A model generated the notes under the pieces. The model was given only the letters and a program-made list of their open reading frames with translations. It did no database searches and was not told where the DNA came from. A DNA stretch of 64,000 nucleotides from Siphonodentalium dalli (lineage: Eukaryota; Mollusca; Scaphopoda; Gadilida; Siphonodentaliidae), in assembly GCA_032622095.1 (NCBI GenBank), contig CP136069.1, forward strand, positions 183,695,122 to 183,759,121, written 5' to 3'. Made by a program: the position numbers and the translations under genes. Positions 36,186 to 46,618 of this stretch are shown here, piece after piece (position 1 is the first letter of the stretch; the number at the start of each line of letters is the position of its first letter).

Positions 36186-36292
36186 TGCGTACAGTCTCCC
36201 TTTAATCCCAAAGCCTCAGAGAACCATTTATTTAGTAAATTCACCATGAGATAATAAGGTTCTTACACTATGAGCCAAATCAGCAAATAACG

Positions 36293-36683
36293 TTAACCCT
36301 TTACCCAACAAAACCGGCCAAATAAAGCTTCAGCAGCCTAAAATATCTTGGGTCTGTCTCAATAGAACCATACAAATATGGATATCATTGGAACCGGCTC
36401 CTTGACCACATTGTGATAGTTACAGTTATGCCCTGTGCCAATGCATTCTCTTATATATGCGAGTCGACCATAGGTCGCCTCGCATATATAAGAGAATGCA
36501 TTGGCCTAAAAACAATCTTTTTTTAACACTTTTTACCATTTTTTCTTACATTCTTTAACAATTTTATAATTTTTAATGTGTTAAGCCAATGCATTCTCTT
36601 ATATATGCGAGGCGACCTATGGTCGACTCGCATATATAAGAGAATGCATTGGCACAGGGCCGTTCTGTTGGGTAAAGGGTTAA
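36293..36683 (-). mobile_element. Hairpin MITE, subfamily 1, full length, next to a splice donor
   Basis: Perfect TTAACCCTTTACCCAACA ends and edge TTAAs, inverted relative to the copy at 10,761. Its right edge is 16 nt from the 3' end of the alpha-arrestin exon at 36,700-36,811, just beyond the GTTAGT donor. It probably inserted without destroying the splice site. Confidence 0.85.
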
Positions 36684-36699
36684 TCATTGTAATACTAAC

Positions 36700-36811
36700 C
36701 ATACTGTATTTGAGGCGAAGGCATGTTTGGTATCCTAAATGGAATTGTTCCGACGACAATAGGGAAGCCAACATCCAGCGTCTCGCCCGTCTTATCCATT
36801 AATATGTAGAG
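36700..36811 (-). CDS. Alpha-arrestin gene, exon encoding the end of Arrestin_C
   Basis: 112-nt exon between acceptor CTATCTTTCAG and donor GTTAGT. It begins in phase 0 and ends one base into a codon. It encodes LYILMDKTGETLDVGFPIVV followed by GTIPFRIPNMP. The hydrophobic (F/L)P(I/L)V(V/I)GTIP strand is the hallmark near the end of the C-terminal arrestin domain in ARRDC/TXNIP proteins. Joins to the preceding exon keep the expected YYTLN-LYILM strand pair in register. Confidence 0.85.
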
Positions 36812-37324
36812 CTGAAAGATAGCAATTTAATATAGTTTTCTTGTTAATTAAACCGAGTCAGCGGAAACATTCAACAGAGCACCATTGCGAGATTTTAGTG
36901 TTTCTATATCGAAATATAGATTGAGTTTCAGTAATGAGATATTACAGTCCGATATAGCTTGCTCAGTTCAGTAGATTATATCCCGGTGATACTTTGTCGC
37001 TGCACCTCCTTGGAGTAATTTTATTTCTTTGAACTTTGAAAATAGTAGCCACAAAAAAAATATTATTGGAACAGTTGAGTCATAAGAACAGCATACTGAA
37101 ATGTTTTATATTCATGTCTGTTTAGTAGGCTCAGTTGGCAATCCTAGCGTTATAATTCCTCTGAATAGTTTTACATGTATTTCCTGTTTTTAACGAGATA
37201 ATCAAATGTCAACTTTTTCCTAAAAAAAGTCGTAGCAACACACACATAACTATATATTAGCAGACGGGTAACTAATTCATTCCCATTCATTTGTTTTTGA
37301 AGTGTCAACGTTTGCAAGATAAGT

Positions 37325-37512
37325 CCTAATAATCCATAAATAACTAAATAGGTGGGTATCATACTTATTATACCTAATAATCCATAAATAACTAAATAGG
37401 TGGGTATATTACACTTATTATACCTAATAATCCATAAATAACTAAATAGGTGGGTATTACACTTATTATACCTAATAATCCATAAATAACTAAATAGGTG
37501 GGTATAACACTT
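37325..37512. repeat. Tandem repeat, about 48-50 bp, four copies
   Basis: The unit CCTAATAATCCATAAATAAC followed by TAAATAGGTGGGTAT and a short variable ACACTTATTATA tail occurs four times, the last incomplete. Units are almost identical apart from small indels in the tail. Intronic to the alpha-arrestin gene. Confidence 0.9.
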
Positions 37513-37659
37513 GATTCAATTTCTTATTTTATAAAATGCCAACTTTTGCCAACAAATCCTTAGTGACCCTGAAATAACTAGATATTCGCGATGGGTAGTT
37601 ACTTGATTCCCAATCATTCGTTTACAGGTATCTGGGAACGGATGTGGATGCATACTCAC

Positions 37660-37860
37660 GTTAAGTGTATAATATATCTGTATTAGGTTACACACATCCA
37701 CCAGTGTCGGTGGCATTACTGGAATCTGCAGTTCTTTGCGGAGGTCGTGGAACTTCTTGGTTTTGTGGGCCGGTATTCGTTGGCTTTTGTATTCCCATAC
37801 TTCATGGTTGAGCGATTTTCTCACACCCATCACACCTTTGTCAATGAAGTATTCGACATA
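37660..37860 (-). CDS. Alpha-arrestin gene, exon encoding mid Arrestin_C
   Basis: A 201-nt exon, phase 0 at both ends, with acceptor GCTATGCTTTCAG and donor GTGAGT. It encodes YVEYFIDKGVMGVRKSLNHE and, near the end, LQIPVMPPTLVDVCNLIQIY. The PPTL..C.LI.(V/I)YY pattern is characteristic of the arrestin C-terminal domain of alpha-arrestins, adaptors that link membrane cargo to ubiquitin ligases and endocytosis. Frame continuity with exons on both sides supports a functional gene. Confidence 0.9.
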
Positions 37861-39484
37861 CTGAAAGCATAGCGATTGAGGTATAGTTGAAATATAAGTT
37901 TATATTCTACTCATTTTATTCATTGGAATCGGCTTTTATGTGGGACTATTTGGTCTAAAACTGTGTCAAATTAACACCAAAGGGTGTTATTTATATTACA
38001 ATCAACAAGTCAATTCCAAATTTAACAGAAGTCGTTTCAAGATCAAAACACGTCAAATGAAAATTGATAGGTGCCAAATAACAATCAATATATGTTGTGC
38101 AAATTAAACATCAAGTCAATAGGCAATCAATGGGAAATAATTATATCGTATATATTATAACAAATGGTCAAACTCAATTTTATAGATGTCATGCAATTTT
38201 TAATAGACGTCAATAGATGGTGCTTTTAATGTAATATAATGGGACATAACTATCGTATATATTGTATTCAATGGTGAGCACGTGGACATGATGACAACTC
38301 AATCAATAGAGGTCACACACAAAATAAATGTCTAGTTTCTTTTCAATCAATATTTCAATTCCATATTAATATAATAGACATCGTTTAATGTATGTTTTTA
38401 GATTTTATAACGAATAATAATACAAACCCAAACATTTACAAATTGAATTCTATATTTCTTTTTAATAGTTTAAAATCCATGATGCATCCAAACTTATTGT
38501 ACACATGTAGATTTTCGAAAGTTTTCTGATAAAACAAACATTATTTCAGTTTAAGTGTTGTTTTCGAATTGAATGGTCAATTAAACAAAATCAATGCAGA
38601 TGGATATTTACAAATATCGCAGAAAATATGTTCGCTTGGCGTCCCATTATAATGATCAAGTCAATGATAATAAAATAATGATCACTTGGCGTCGGATTTA
38701 GAGGTCTCCCAAGACATCTATTAATTTGGAATTGACCTGCTGATTGTTATTAAATTTTGACATCTTTTGATCTTCATTTGACGTATATTGATTTTAAACG
38801 AAACGACTTCTAGTAATTTAGAATTGACATATTGATTATTACTCGACACCAACATTGATTTTCAGCTGACGTATTTTAGACCAAATGGCAGCCTATAGGC
38901 TTTCACAATTGATTTTAAGTATCATGCGACGCATGCTGGCCAATGAACGAATTTATATTTTTATATACTAAATGTTTGACACATGTCCAGAATTTCATCC
39001 CACCTTCATCCACTCTAGCCTCCCCATACATTGAACAACATCAGTCTGTTTTCCAGTGATGGATATTATGTAAGAAATGGAACGAATACAGCAGCTGTAG
39101 GTTTCGAACAACTAAATACTTCCACACATAGCTGAACGTGTTAATTATAAGTCCTAGCTGTTAAATCCGTTAATGGTTAAAATTTCACACAAAAGTAGTT
39201 CAGGGAATATGTTTTCTAATTTGTAACCAGAAGTAACCATTTGTACCCTTATGTACCCATGGGACTGAAAGTAGTTCAGGGAATATGTTTCCTAATTTGC
39301 ACCCAATGTACCCGACGTAACAACAGGGTACACAAGTTGTGATTTTTTTAGGGGTACCAAAATTTGCCATTTATGAATGCAAAAGCATGTCTCTCAGAGT
39401 TTTTCTTAGATATATTCTTGAATGTTCACTAAATCGTAGCAGCCTTTAACTCAGACCACTTCCGCAACCCTTCCTGATTCTACC
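37861..39484. other. Alpha-arrestin intron, no repeats identified
   Basis: AT-rich intron sequence with many short phrases of the type CAATAGATGTC and AATTGACNNNNTGATT scattered in both orientations between 37,980 and 38,880, looking like decayed tandem repeats, but no clear unit could be defined. Confidence 0.35.
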
Positions 39485-39759
39485 TGTCCATTCGTATAGG
39501 AATTATATATGCTACGTTCGCTATGATTTATGTTTTAGTTTTTCAATTAGTGGTGATGGTAAACCATAATCAAGCAATTTGTACGACCAGGCTCGGATTT
39601 TTTTTCCATCCAGAGATAATGTTCCTGTCCATTCGTATAGAAATTATATATGCTACGTTTGCTGTGATTTATTTTTAGTTTTTTTCAATTAGTGGTGATT
39701 GTAAGCCATAACCAAGCAATTTGTACGACCAGGCTCTTTTTTTCCATCCAGAGATAATG
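39485..39759. repeat. Tandem duplication of about 140 bp
   Basis: Two adjacent copies begin TGTCCATTCGTATAG and end CCATCCAGAGATAATG. They differ by scattered substitutions and a shorter T-run in the second. Intronic to the alpha-arrestin gene. Confidence 0.85.
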
Positions 39760-40172
39760 CGTCAATCAAGAGCCAGATGTTTTATTAAAAATCAGATATG
39801 TCTACAAATTCAAGAAGCTAACTCGATTGATTGGGTTGCTTGTTGTAATATATTCAATTGTGCGAAGCAAGGACATCCATGACTATTTTTCATTTAGCCT
39901 CATTTGCATAATCCATATATTTACTGTTGCGGCATAACTTATGGCGGAGGTGACAATTTGCGTCCAAATGCCAGACATACTCCATCAATGTCTGCCAACG
40001 AACATTCAAGTTCTCAGCATATTGTCGTAACCGACGAGAATGCCATTCGTTATTCAAGAAGATTGAAGAAGTACATTGTAAATAAAAGAGAGGCCACACA
40101 GCCCTAGACTGTTTATTTGGACAGATGATGATAGGCACAAGAACGCATCAACACGGTCCAATGTGCACTGTA

Positions 40173-40386
40173 ACTAACTCGCGGCCATATTGGATTCATC
40201 AGGTCCGGTTCCGTGGTTTTACTTAGCTATCCATATATGGAAGTCATGAATAATTCAAAAGCTCCATATATGGAAATGCTACTTCAAACCTTTGACCTAT
40301 AGCACTAAAACCACATGACCGGGGCTGGATGAATCTATGAAACCACGGAACCGGACCTGGTGGGTCCAATATGGCCGCGAGTTAGT
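40173..40386. mobile_element. R3 foldback MITE, copy 1
   Basis: Inverted ends ACTAACTCGCGGCCATATTG and complement, with arms continuing through TCCGGTTCCGTGGTTTTA and a symmetric CCATATATGGA interior. The right flank GTGACAGGGCGTATA recurs in all three copies, so the element may extend about 13 bp further. Other copies: 40,412-40,649 and 54,151-54,360. No coding capacity. Confidence 0.8.
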
Positions 40387-40411
40387 GACAGGGCGTATAA
40401 GCGAGATAATT

Positions 40412-40649
40412 GAGTCGCGGCCGTATTGGATTCATACAGCCTCGTAACCCCCGTTCCGTTGGTTCAGAGATTCATCCAGCCCCGGTTCCGTGGTTTTAGT
40501 GCTACATGTCATAGTTCTGGAGTATATTTTCGATATGAAGATCTTTTGAATATTCATGACTTCCATACATGGAAATGTTACTCAAGAAGCTGTAGCACTA
40601 AAATCACGGAATCCCCGACCTGATGGATCCAATATGGACACGAGTTAGT
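40412..40649. mobile_element. R3 foldback MITE, copy 2, next to a splice donor
   Basis: Diverged copy arranged in tandem 25 bp after copy 1. The right end (or its GTGACAGGGCGTATA extension to 40,662) lies only 13-26 nt from the alpha-arrestin exon at 40,676, immediately after the GTGAGA donor on the minus strand. Confidence 0.75.
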
Positions 40650-40675
40650 GACAGGGCGTATAGATGGAGTCTCAC

Positions 40676-40855
40676 CTGCATTAACCGGCATAGCAACCGA
40701 ACATTCTCGTCGCTACGGTTGATGACGTCAGCTTTTATACAGATATTTTCCCCACAGCAGAATGCATGCCTCTCCAAAACGGCTTTCAGCTGAACAGGAC
40801 CCCGAGCACAACAGAGACAACAGCTTTTATATTTATCTTCTATGTGGATGGGAGA
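40676..40855 (-). CDS. Alpha-arrestin gene, exon encoding the start of Arrestin_C
   Basis: A 180-nt exon of 60 codons, phase 0 at both ends, between acceptor ACACTCTTTTTCAG and donor GTGAGA. It encodes SPIHIEDKYKSCCLCCARGP, then AVLERHAFCCGENICIKADV and INRSDENVRLLCRLMQ. The CCxxC cluster and the G-(E/D)-x-I-x-(I/V)-x-A-x-(I/V)-x-N-x-S pattern are typical of the first strands of the C-terminal arrestin domain. It joins in frame to ...DEKYL from the exon at 41,481 and to YVEYF at 37,860. Confidence 0.88.
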
Positions 40856-41480
40856 CTGAAAAAGAGTGTTAAATTTTGGACATCAGCCAAGACAATTCGT
40901 GTGGTTAATCAATTACCTAGTTTGGCACATGGACCATGCCTATCAATAATTAACATCAGTTTATACAGCAGCCCCTCAAGTTGTTGCTAAAAATCGACAC
41001 CGGTTTGAATCGACAGTCCAGTGATGGAACTCGATGCTACGGCTTATATAAATACATTCAATTGGCATTCTCGGAGAACAGAACATTGTATCTAACAACT
41101 TGAAGAGTGACGAGTTTAATCCATAAAGGACACACGATGACTATATTGTTTCTTTTGTGATTTTTCGCTCCGCGATTTTTCACACGGTTGAACTGCATCT
41201 ACTCCGTTGTATGTCCATGTTTGAAGTTCGACTGTTGACGTTATCTGACGTTATTCAATATAAACCTCACCACCAGTATATGACCTTGCTTGAAGTGCGA
41301 CTTTTGACGTTATCTGACGTTATTCAATATAAACCTCACAAATATCACTACCGGATAGAACATAGGCCCCTTACTATACCGCATGGTATTCTACAGTCAC
41401 CAGTATATAGTCTTATTGCATGTCCATGATTGAAGTGCGACGTTGGAAGTTATCTGGTCAAAATATCGCTAATAACTCAC

Positions 41481-41710
41481 CAGATACTTTTCATCCATGC
41501 AGTCGATGTGCGGTCCAATGATTGTGAAGTACTTGATTCCTTGTGGCGATGAAGCATATGGCATATCTATGATGACCCGGATGTAATATCGAATTTGCCC
41601 GATCTTACTCTCGAACGAACACGGCAAGTTCGTTTCGGGAAGTTTGAACTCGAACGAATGACGGTGTATTCCTCTCGCAAGAATCGGAACAGGCCCGGAT
41701 TCCTTTTTAC
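41481..41710 (-). CDS. Alpha-arrestin gene, exon encoding the end of Arrestin_N
   Basis: A 230-nt exon with acceptor GATCCTCTGTTTCAG and donor GTGAGT. The first two bases finish a codon begun in an unfound upstream exon. It encodes HRHSFEFKLPETNLPCSFES, KIGQIRYYIRVIIDMPY and KYFTIIGPHIDCMDEKYL. FxFxLPxxxLPxSFE followed by GxIRY is the signature of the second half of the N-terminal arrestin domain. The recovered protein (this exon to the stop at 32,143) is about 579 residues. Exons for the first half of Arrestin_N should lie to the right but were not identified up to the window end. R4 MITE copy A begins 30 nt upstream of the acceptor. Confidence 0.9.
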
Positions 41711-41740
41711 CTGAAACAGAGGATCGTATATACATGTATA

Positions 41741-42191
41741 TTAAAGATACTCGATCCGATTAAGCGCCCCTCAATTACTATTTATTTGACTTCGGGGGTA
41801 AAAAATATTTGATTCGAGTCGAGGAACCCACCCATCAATGCTCAGAGTGATCAGATATCGATTTTTAAAATCTATTATTTTTCACCACCTGGAATATTTA
41901 GTGGCCCAGTAAAAGTCGATGAGAAGACTTCTCGGACCAAATTGCGGATGAAGATGGATAACTCTAAAATCAAGTGGCTTTTTAGTGTCAGACAGACAAA
42001 CCGGCAAAATTTCGTTGAACAAACTGTTGATAAACAACAGGTTTTGTGCAATTTTATACTATAGTTGACTGTGGTTAGCATTATTTTTGAACAATTAATC
42101 GATTCTGATAACTGAAGCGGCACTTAAAAAAAATTGTTGTTGTTGGAATCTGATGACATGAGGACCATCGAATCGGATTGAGTACCTTTAA
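41741..42191 (+). mobile_element. R4 TTAA MITE, copy A
   Basis: Ends TTAAAGATACTCGATCCGAT and complement of TTAAAGGTACTCAATCCGAT give about 20 bp of terminal inversion with TTAA at each edge. The interior has GGGGGTAAAAAATAT and TTCGAGTCGAGGAACCCACC. An inverted second copy lies 321 bp away (42,513-42,965), and a truncated one is at 18,956. Confidence 0.8.
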
Positions 42192-42512
42192 CCAATTTGG
42201 AAACTTGAACATAATATTGTTTTAGTCAAAACTGGCACAAATTAAAACAAAAAATGGTGGATCTCTTCCCTGAAGGTTCTGTATTGATTTATGGGGATAT
42301 GGGTAAGATTTAAAAGGTCAACGTCGTACTTCAAGCTTCGACAGACTATAACATTTCATGTCTGTGTAGGGAATATCCGATAAATGATAGATGAATTATG
42401 ATATTTTAATAAGCTCATCGGAACAATAGTGAGACTTGTTTCGCACGAATAGCGGTCGCATATAATACGGACCATACGATATTACGTTTGATTTACATGT
42501 AATATCGAATAC

Positions 42513-42965
42513 TTAAAGGTACTCAATCCGATCAGATGGTCCCCATATCATGAAGATACAACAACAACAACATTTCTTCAAAATACGCTTTAGTTATCAG
42601 AATCGATTAATTGCAACAAAATAATGCTAACCACTATGGTATCAAATTTCCCAAAATGTGTTATTTATCAGCATTTTGTTCATTGAAATATGGCCGTATT
42701 ATCACTTGAGTTATCACTAAATTTAGCCGTATATATATTACCACTTGTTTTTAGAGTTATCCATCTTCATCCGCAATTTTGACCGATACCATCCATTTGA
42801 CGGCGTGTTTCTGGGCCACAAACAATTGAAATAATAAACTTCAAAAATATATATCTGATCACTCTGAGATTTGGGTAGGTTCCTCGACTCGAATCAGATA
42901 TTTTTTACCCCCGAAGCAAACGAAATAGTAATTTAGGGGTGTTTAATCAGATTAAGTACCTTTAA
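42513..42965 (-). mobile_element. R4 TTAA MITE, copy B (inverted to copy A)
   Basis: Ends TTAAAGGTACTCAATCCGAT and ATTAAGTACCTTTAA with edge TTAAs. It matches copy A in reverse orientation over most of its length, with some internal divergence (an extra ATATGGCCGTATTATCAC segment). Together the two could form a hairpin with arms of about 450 bp. Confidence 0.8.
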
Positions 42966-43430
42966 GAATTAAGTCGACATTAAATATTGGGGGATTCGTA
43001 AGGGAAAAAAAACATAGCTGCCTCACTGATGGTTGATATTTTCTTGCGACAGGTATAGTGTTATTGAGTTATTAAGTCTGAAAATATAATTATACAGTAA
43101 TAACGACTCAGTATACAGTATACCGTGTCACAGGTCCGCAGAAACAAAATCGACCCGTATTACGCGTTTATATGATACTAGCTGATGTTTCCGACTTCGT
43201 CCTGGGCAGAATATTCAGCGTCTGCATGGACAAACAATTGTTCGATCGGTCCAGAAACATGCCTATATCAGTGTATATGGGCGAGGCCAAGGTCAAGGAC
43301 ACGGTCGCACGTGAAATTGGACCCGCCCATATTGTTCCCGGGATCAAAGTAGGCATACATACCAAATTTGAGTCGGATCGGTCGAGCAGTTTTCGAGTCT
43401 AGAACACATACCTTACTCGTATTTAAATTC
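42966..43430. other. No gene recognised; retroelement-tail-like phrase
   Basis: Overlapping open frames on both strands at 43,168-43,402 belong to a GC-richer segment ending ACCAAATTTGAGTCGGATCG then AGCAGTTTTCGAGTCTAG, a phrase style common at non-LTR retrotransposon 3' ends. No domain was recognised. Confidence 0.35.
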
Positions 43431-43517
43431 GCGCAGTACTATTTTTCGCTCAGTTTTGAATTCGCGCACTTTAAATTCGCGCACCTAGCTGCGCGAATTC
43501 AAAACTGAGAAAACTAT
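43431..43517. repeat. Palindromic TTCGCGCA element, copy 1
   Basis: Composed of AAATTCGCGCAGTACTATTT, TTCGCTCAGTTTTGAATTCG and the partial reverse complement GCGCGAATTCAAAACTGAG. A relative in inverted orientation lies at 45,015-45,110. Confidence 0.65.
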
Positions 43518-43871
43518 TTTCGTAATAATTCTGTGATATTTTCGTATATCTTGGAGCTGTTGACAGTTTCGGCTCTTAGTCATTGCTGGAGATAGTATAT
43601 GCGTATATTAAACACCATCGCGGCGGATTTACATCGTGTAGACAATAAACTAGTAACTACATATCATACTTTTGTGGCGACCTGGATTATTAATATTTCT
43701 TATACAATCATTTCAACAACATCTACGTTATCATGATTTGTCGTTAGAATCGTGAGCAATGGTCTTGATAGCGCGGTTAGCCGAATGTAAATATATGCAT
43801 ACATGTATAGGCGTAATTGTCTATTCAACCGTTCATAATATATGTAAACTCAGCAACATAGCAATCTTTTA

Positions 43872-44997
43872 TTAACGCCCCCGGTGTATACTGTTCTACA
43901 GATTTTAAGAAAGCTGTGGTTCGCTGGGCATTTTATAAATAGATAATGGGGTTTTTCCGGTTGTGACAATTCGCAGTAGGTCGTTATTTGCGGACTATTT
44001 GCGGAAGTCCCCGAATTCGCGGAGATCCCCTAAAATTGTCGAAATATGTTGATTTTAATTAGGGAACGGGTGCGTATATGTCAATTGATACGTATTTGAA
44101 ACAAATATCGACACGATCATCATAATAGTGGTTTGTTCTATCAATCATATCATAATCATCATAATCGATCATCATCATCATAATACGAAACTAGTCTTGT
44201 CCCAATAACATTATTTGCAATGCTTGTTTACAAACATATGTATCGTCATTCGATATTTACTTGTCAGTCACTTGAACATATTACATGTCGTCGAACTCGT
44301 ATTTTATATAATAGAAGAATGAGTCTATGTAACTATATTGTGAATTGATCGAGTGTTGGAGCCTCAACAGCGAAGTCTGGCAGAGAGCTCCAGCTATTTA
44401 CCACCCTCTGCGTGAAGAAATATTTTCCTATGGCCTTGTTAACAATGGGCATCTGTAGCTTTTTATTATGTTCTCTTGTTCTTCCTGATGAATGTCTTTC
44501 TAATAGGTCAGAAAGTGTCGATGTCCAAGTTCGTGAAAGTTCTGTTGACTATGTCGATGATTTGAGAGGCTTTATTGTTTTAGGATATTGTAGGAAGGCT
44601 AATCTGGCCGTGTCAAATTGAGCTATATCGATGGGATTTCTCGCAGGACAACACATTTCGGGTTTTCGTGGGGTGTGTATTCGCTGGGTATCTTATAGTT
44701 GCAGTATGTAACTATTATGACCGCGTTAATTGCTTTCGATGTTTAGGTATGAACAATGGCTGGGCCATGCACTCTTGACGGGAACAAAATGCCTCCGATT
44801 TGTTATCCGAATTTAGAAGCTTTCTGGTGTGGTGAATGAGAAACCTGCAGTGATAAGCCGTAGTTATTTGTAATAATTTGAAGGATTAGTTGTTTTAACG
44901 GAATTCATGTAACCAATATATTTTATATTATAATTTATAGTTATGGCTAATAATATGATCCTGAGTGCGTTACCACTTCTGATTATGGTGTTCTTGG
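43872..44997 (+). repeat. R2 composite repeat, long form with insertions
   Basis: Head TTAACGCCCCCGGTGTATAC with TTTTATAAATAGATAAT; then a segment shared with 5,517-5,640; then a block (44,345-44,516) absent from the 47-kb copy; then a body from TGTCCAAGTTCGTGAAAGTT to the terminal GTTACCACTTCTGATTATGG module. From 44,517 on it is about 95% identical by eye to 47,289-47,785. A 69-codon open frame at 44,412-44,621 has a hydrophobic start but matches no family I know. Confidence 0.65.
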
Positions 44998-45014
44998 ACT
45001 GTGGTTTAGATTAA

Positions 45015-45110
45015 ACTTGGGAGTCGTACTATTTTTCGCTCAGTTTTAAATTCGCGCACCCATGATGGGTGCGCGAAAAATAGTACTACGCGAATTTAAA
45101 TACGAGCAAG
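45015..45110. repeat. Palindromic TTCGCGCA element, copy 2
   Basis: Contains TACTATTTTTCGCTCAGTTT, TAAATTCGCGCACCCATGAT, the complement GGGTGCGCGAAAAATAGTAC, and CGCGAATTTAAATACGAGC. It lies directly after the terminal module of the long R2 copy. Confidence 0.65.
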
Positions 45111-45184
45111 GTACATATATACACACACATGTACGCACGCATGCACGCACGCACACACACACGCACGCGCGATGTTTGGTTACT

Positions 45185-45545
45185 TTAAAGACATATTATG
45201 GATATTTGGGTGTGTTAAACTGATAACTTAGTACTCATGTGCTATGCAAACTGAAGGAATGTAGCATTCTATTGACATCGCCGATAATCGCAACCAAATC
45301 GACCGTACCATGCATTCCATAGAAAACATCGTCTGAACTACGCTCCATTGTAAATATTTACAACGCGATTCGGGACGCAACTATCGGCGATTAACTAACG
45401 AAAACGATTTCGCCACCGAGAGTCGCTGCATTTAATTAATATAAATTTGGTTGTATGACAGTTGTAAAAAAAATAACTACTTTGAGCAAGATCATTCTCC
45501 ATTTCTAATTAATCACCATAATTGAGTGTTTCACATAAGGATTAA
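45185..45545 (+). repeat. R1 interspersed repeat, copy B
   Basis: Same family as 234-608 and 58,827-59,200. Starts TTAAAGACATATTATGGA and ends at GAGTGTTTCACATAAGGATTAA. A (CA)/(CG)-rich microsatellite precedes it at 45,120-45,172. Confidence 0.7.
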
Positions 45546-45694
45546 CTGTCATGTGGACTGATTTTATGGAGATGTAACCGTGAGGTAAGTGGTCATAACT
45601 TGTTTAAAACCCGAAGTGTTTTACATACAAGTTATGACCACTTACCCCACGGTTACATCTCCATAAAACAGTCCACATGACAGGTAATCCTTAT
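45535..45694. repeat. Hairpin with arms of about 70 bp abutting R1 copy B
   Basis: ATAAGGATTAACTGTCATGT on the left pairs with ACATGACAGGTAATCCTTAT on the right. The arms continue through GGAGATGTAACCGTGAGGTA and CATAACTTGT to a loop of about 20 nt with AAAACCCGAAGTG. Its left arm overlaps the last ten bases of R1. Confidence 0.8.
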
Positions 45695-46618
45695 ATTTAT
45701 ATACATTTAGCGAAAAAGCCACTTTTGTAAATGTATTTAAATCGAGAAGTGTATCGTGACAAAACCAGCCCAAATATATCCCATAGCACCCTTGGCAAAA
45801 GTTTACAGGAACAATTGAAACCCGATGATTTATTAAGTCAATCCTGCGCGAATCCAAATGCGCCCAAAACATTACGCGTTCGTCTTTCCAAACCCAAATG
45901 ACGTATCGATGTTGTTATGGGCTTGCAGTTATGAGCTGTTGCGCATTCACCGATAAATAATTGCAACTAGCCACGTGGGCGCCGACCAATCAGAATGCTG
46001 GATTTAGTGATGATCACACTTAGTATGTAAATATATCACTTTAAATACAAACTGTGTGTCAATTTAGTGAATCAGCACATGATCAGTGAATTCTCAGGCA
46101 AGATCCGATCTGGAAGAATTTGACAATCATCTACAATTGCCGAGAATTCCAACCACATCCAGTGTATAATTTAACGAACAGATAACGTATGAAGTACGCA
46201 AAGTTGTAAATAAATACTTCTGAACTCGCGGTATGAATTAATCGCGATAAACACTTTAATGGTAATCATTCACACAAGGTGAACCATTGCTTATAATTCG
46301 TGCATGGGAATGATGTTTTGTGTTGCCCATTTCGGTATACAATTTATGAGAATAACACTTTGAGTATTCTTTATTCCCACAAAATGCCACAACGGAGGGT
46401 TCCAAATCACTTTAACCTGGGCAACGCCGGGTCACCCGGCTAGTAGACCCATACATGCAGACTCGCTCCAATTGCTGTAACAAGGGGCATTCATATATAT
46501 AGGCCCTACCGGATCCATGTACGTGTGAAACCACACTTCTGGTCATGTTTAAACTCATAGATACAGTGCGCCCGTATGTCGCGTGTGTCCATATCGTGTC
46601 GGAACTAAGGTCTGAATG

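Larger units (their letters stand above)
33159..36699 (-). other. Alpha-arrestin intron loaded with foldbacks and MITEs
   Basis: This 3.5-kb intron (donor GTTAGT at 36,694-36,699; acceptor at 33,159) holds a 213-bp palindrome, a 680-bp inverted-repeat structure, an R2 copy and a full hairpin MITE, each listed separately. The stretch 33,662-34,670 between them shows nothing recognisable. Confidence 0.7.

Noticed and set aside
37325-37512. Regular direct repeats, considered as a CRISPR array
   Set aside because: Units are contiguous with no unique spacers, and the DNA is eukaryotic.
43168-43402. Overlapping frames on both strands, considered as a missing first arrestin exon
   Set aside because: The minus-strand peptide lacks Arrestin_N features, and the segment ends in a retroelement-tail-like phrase.
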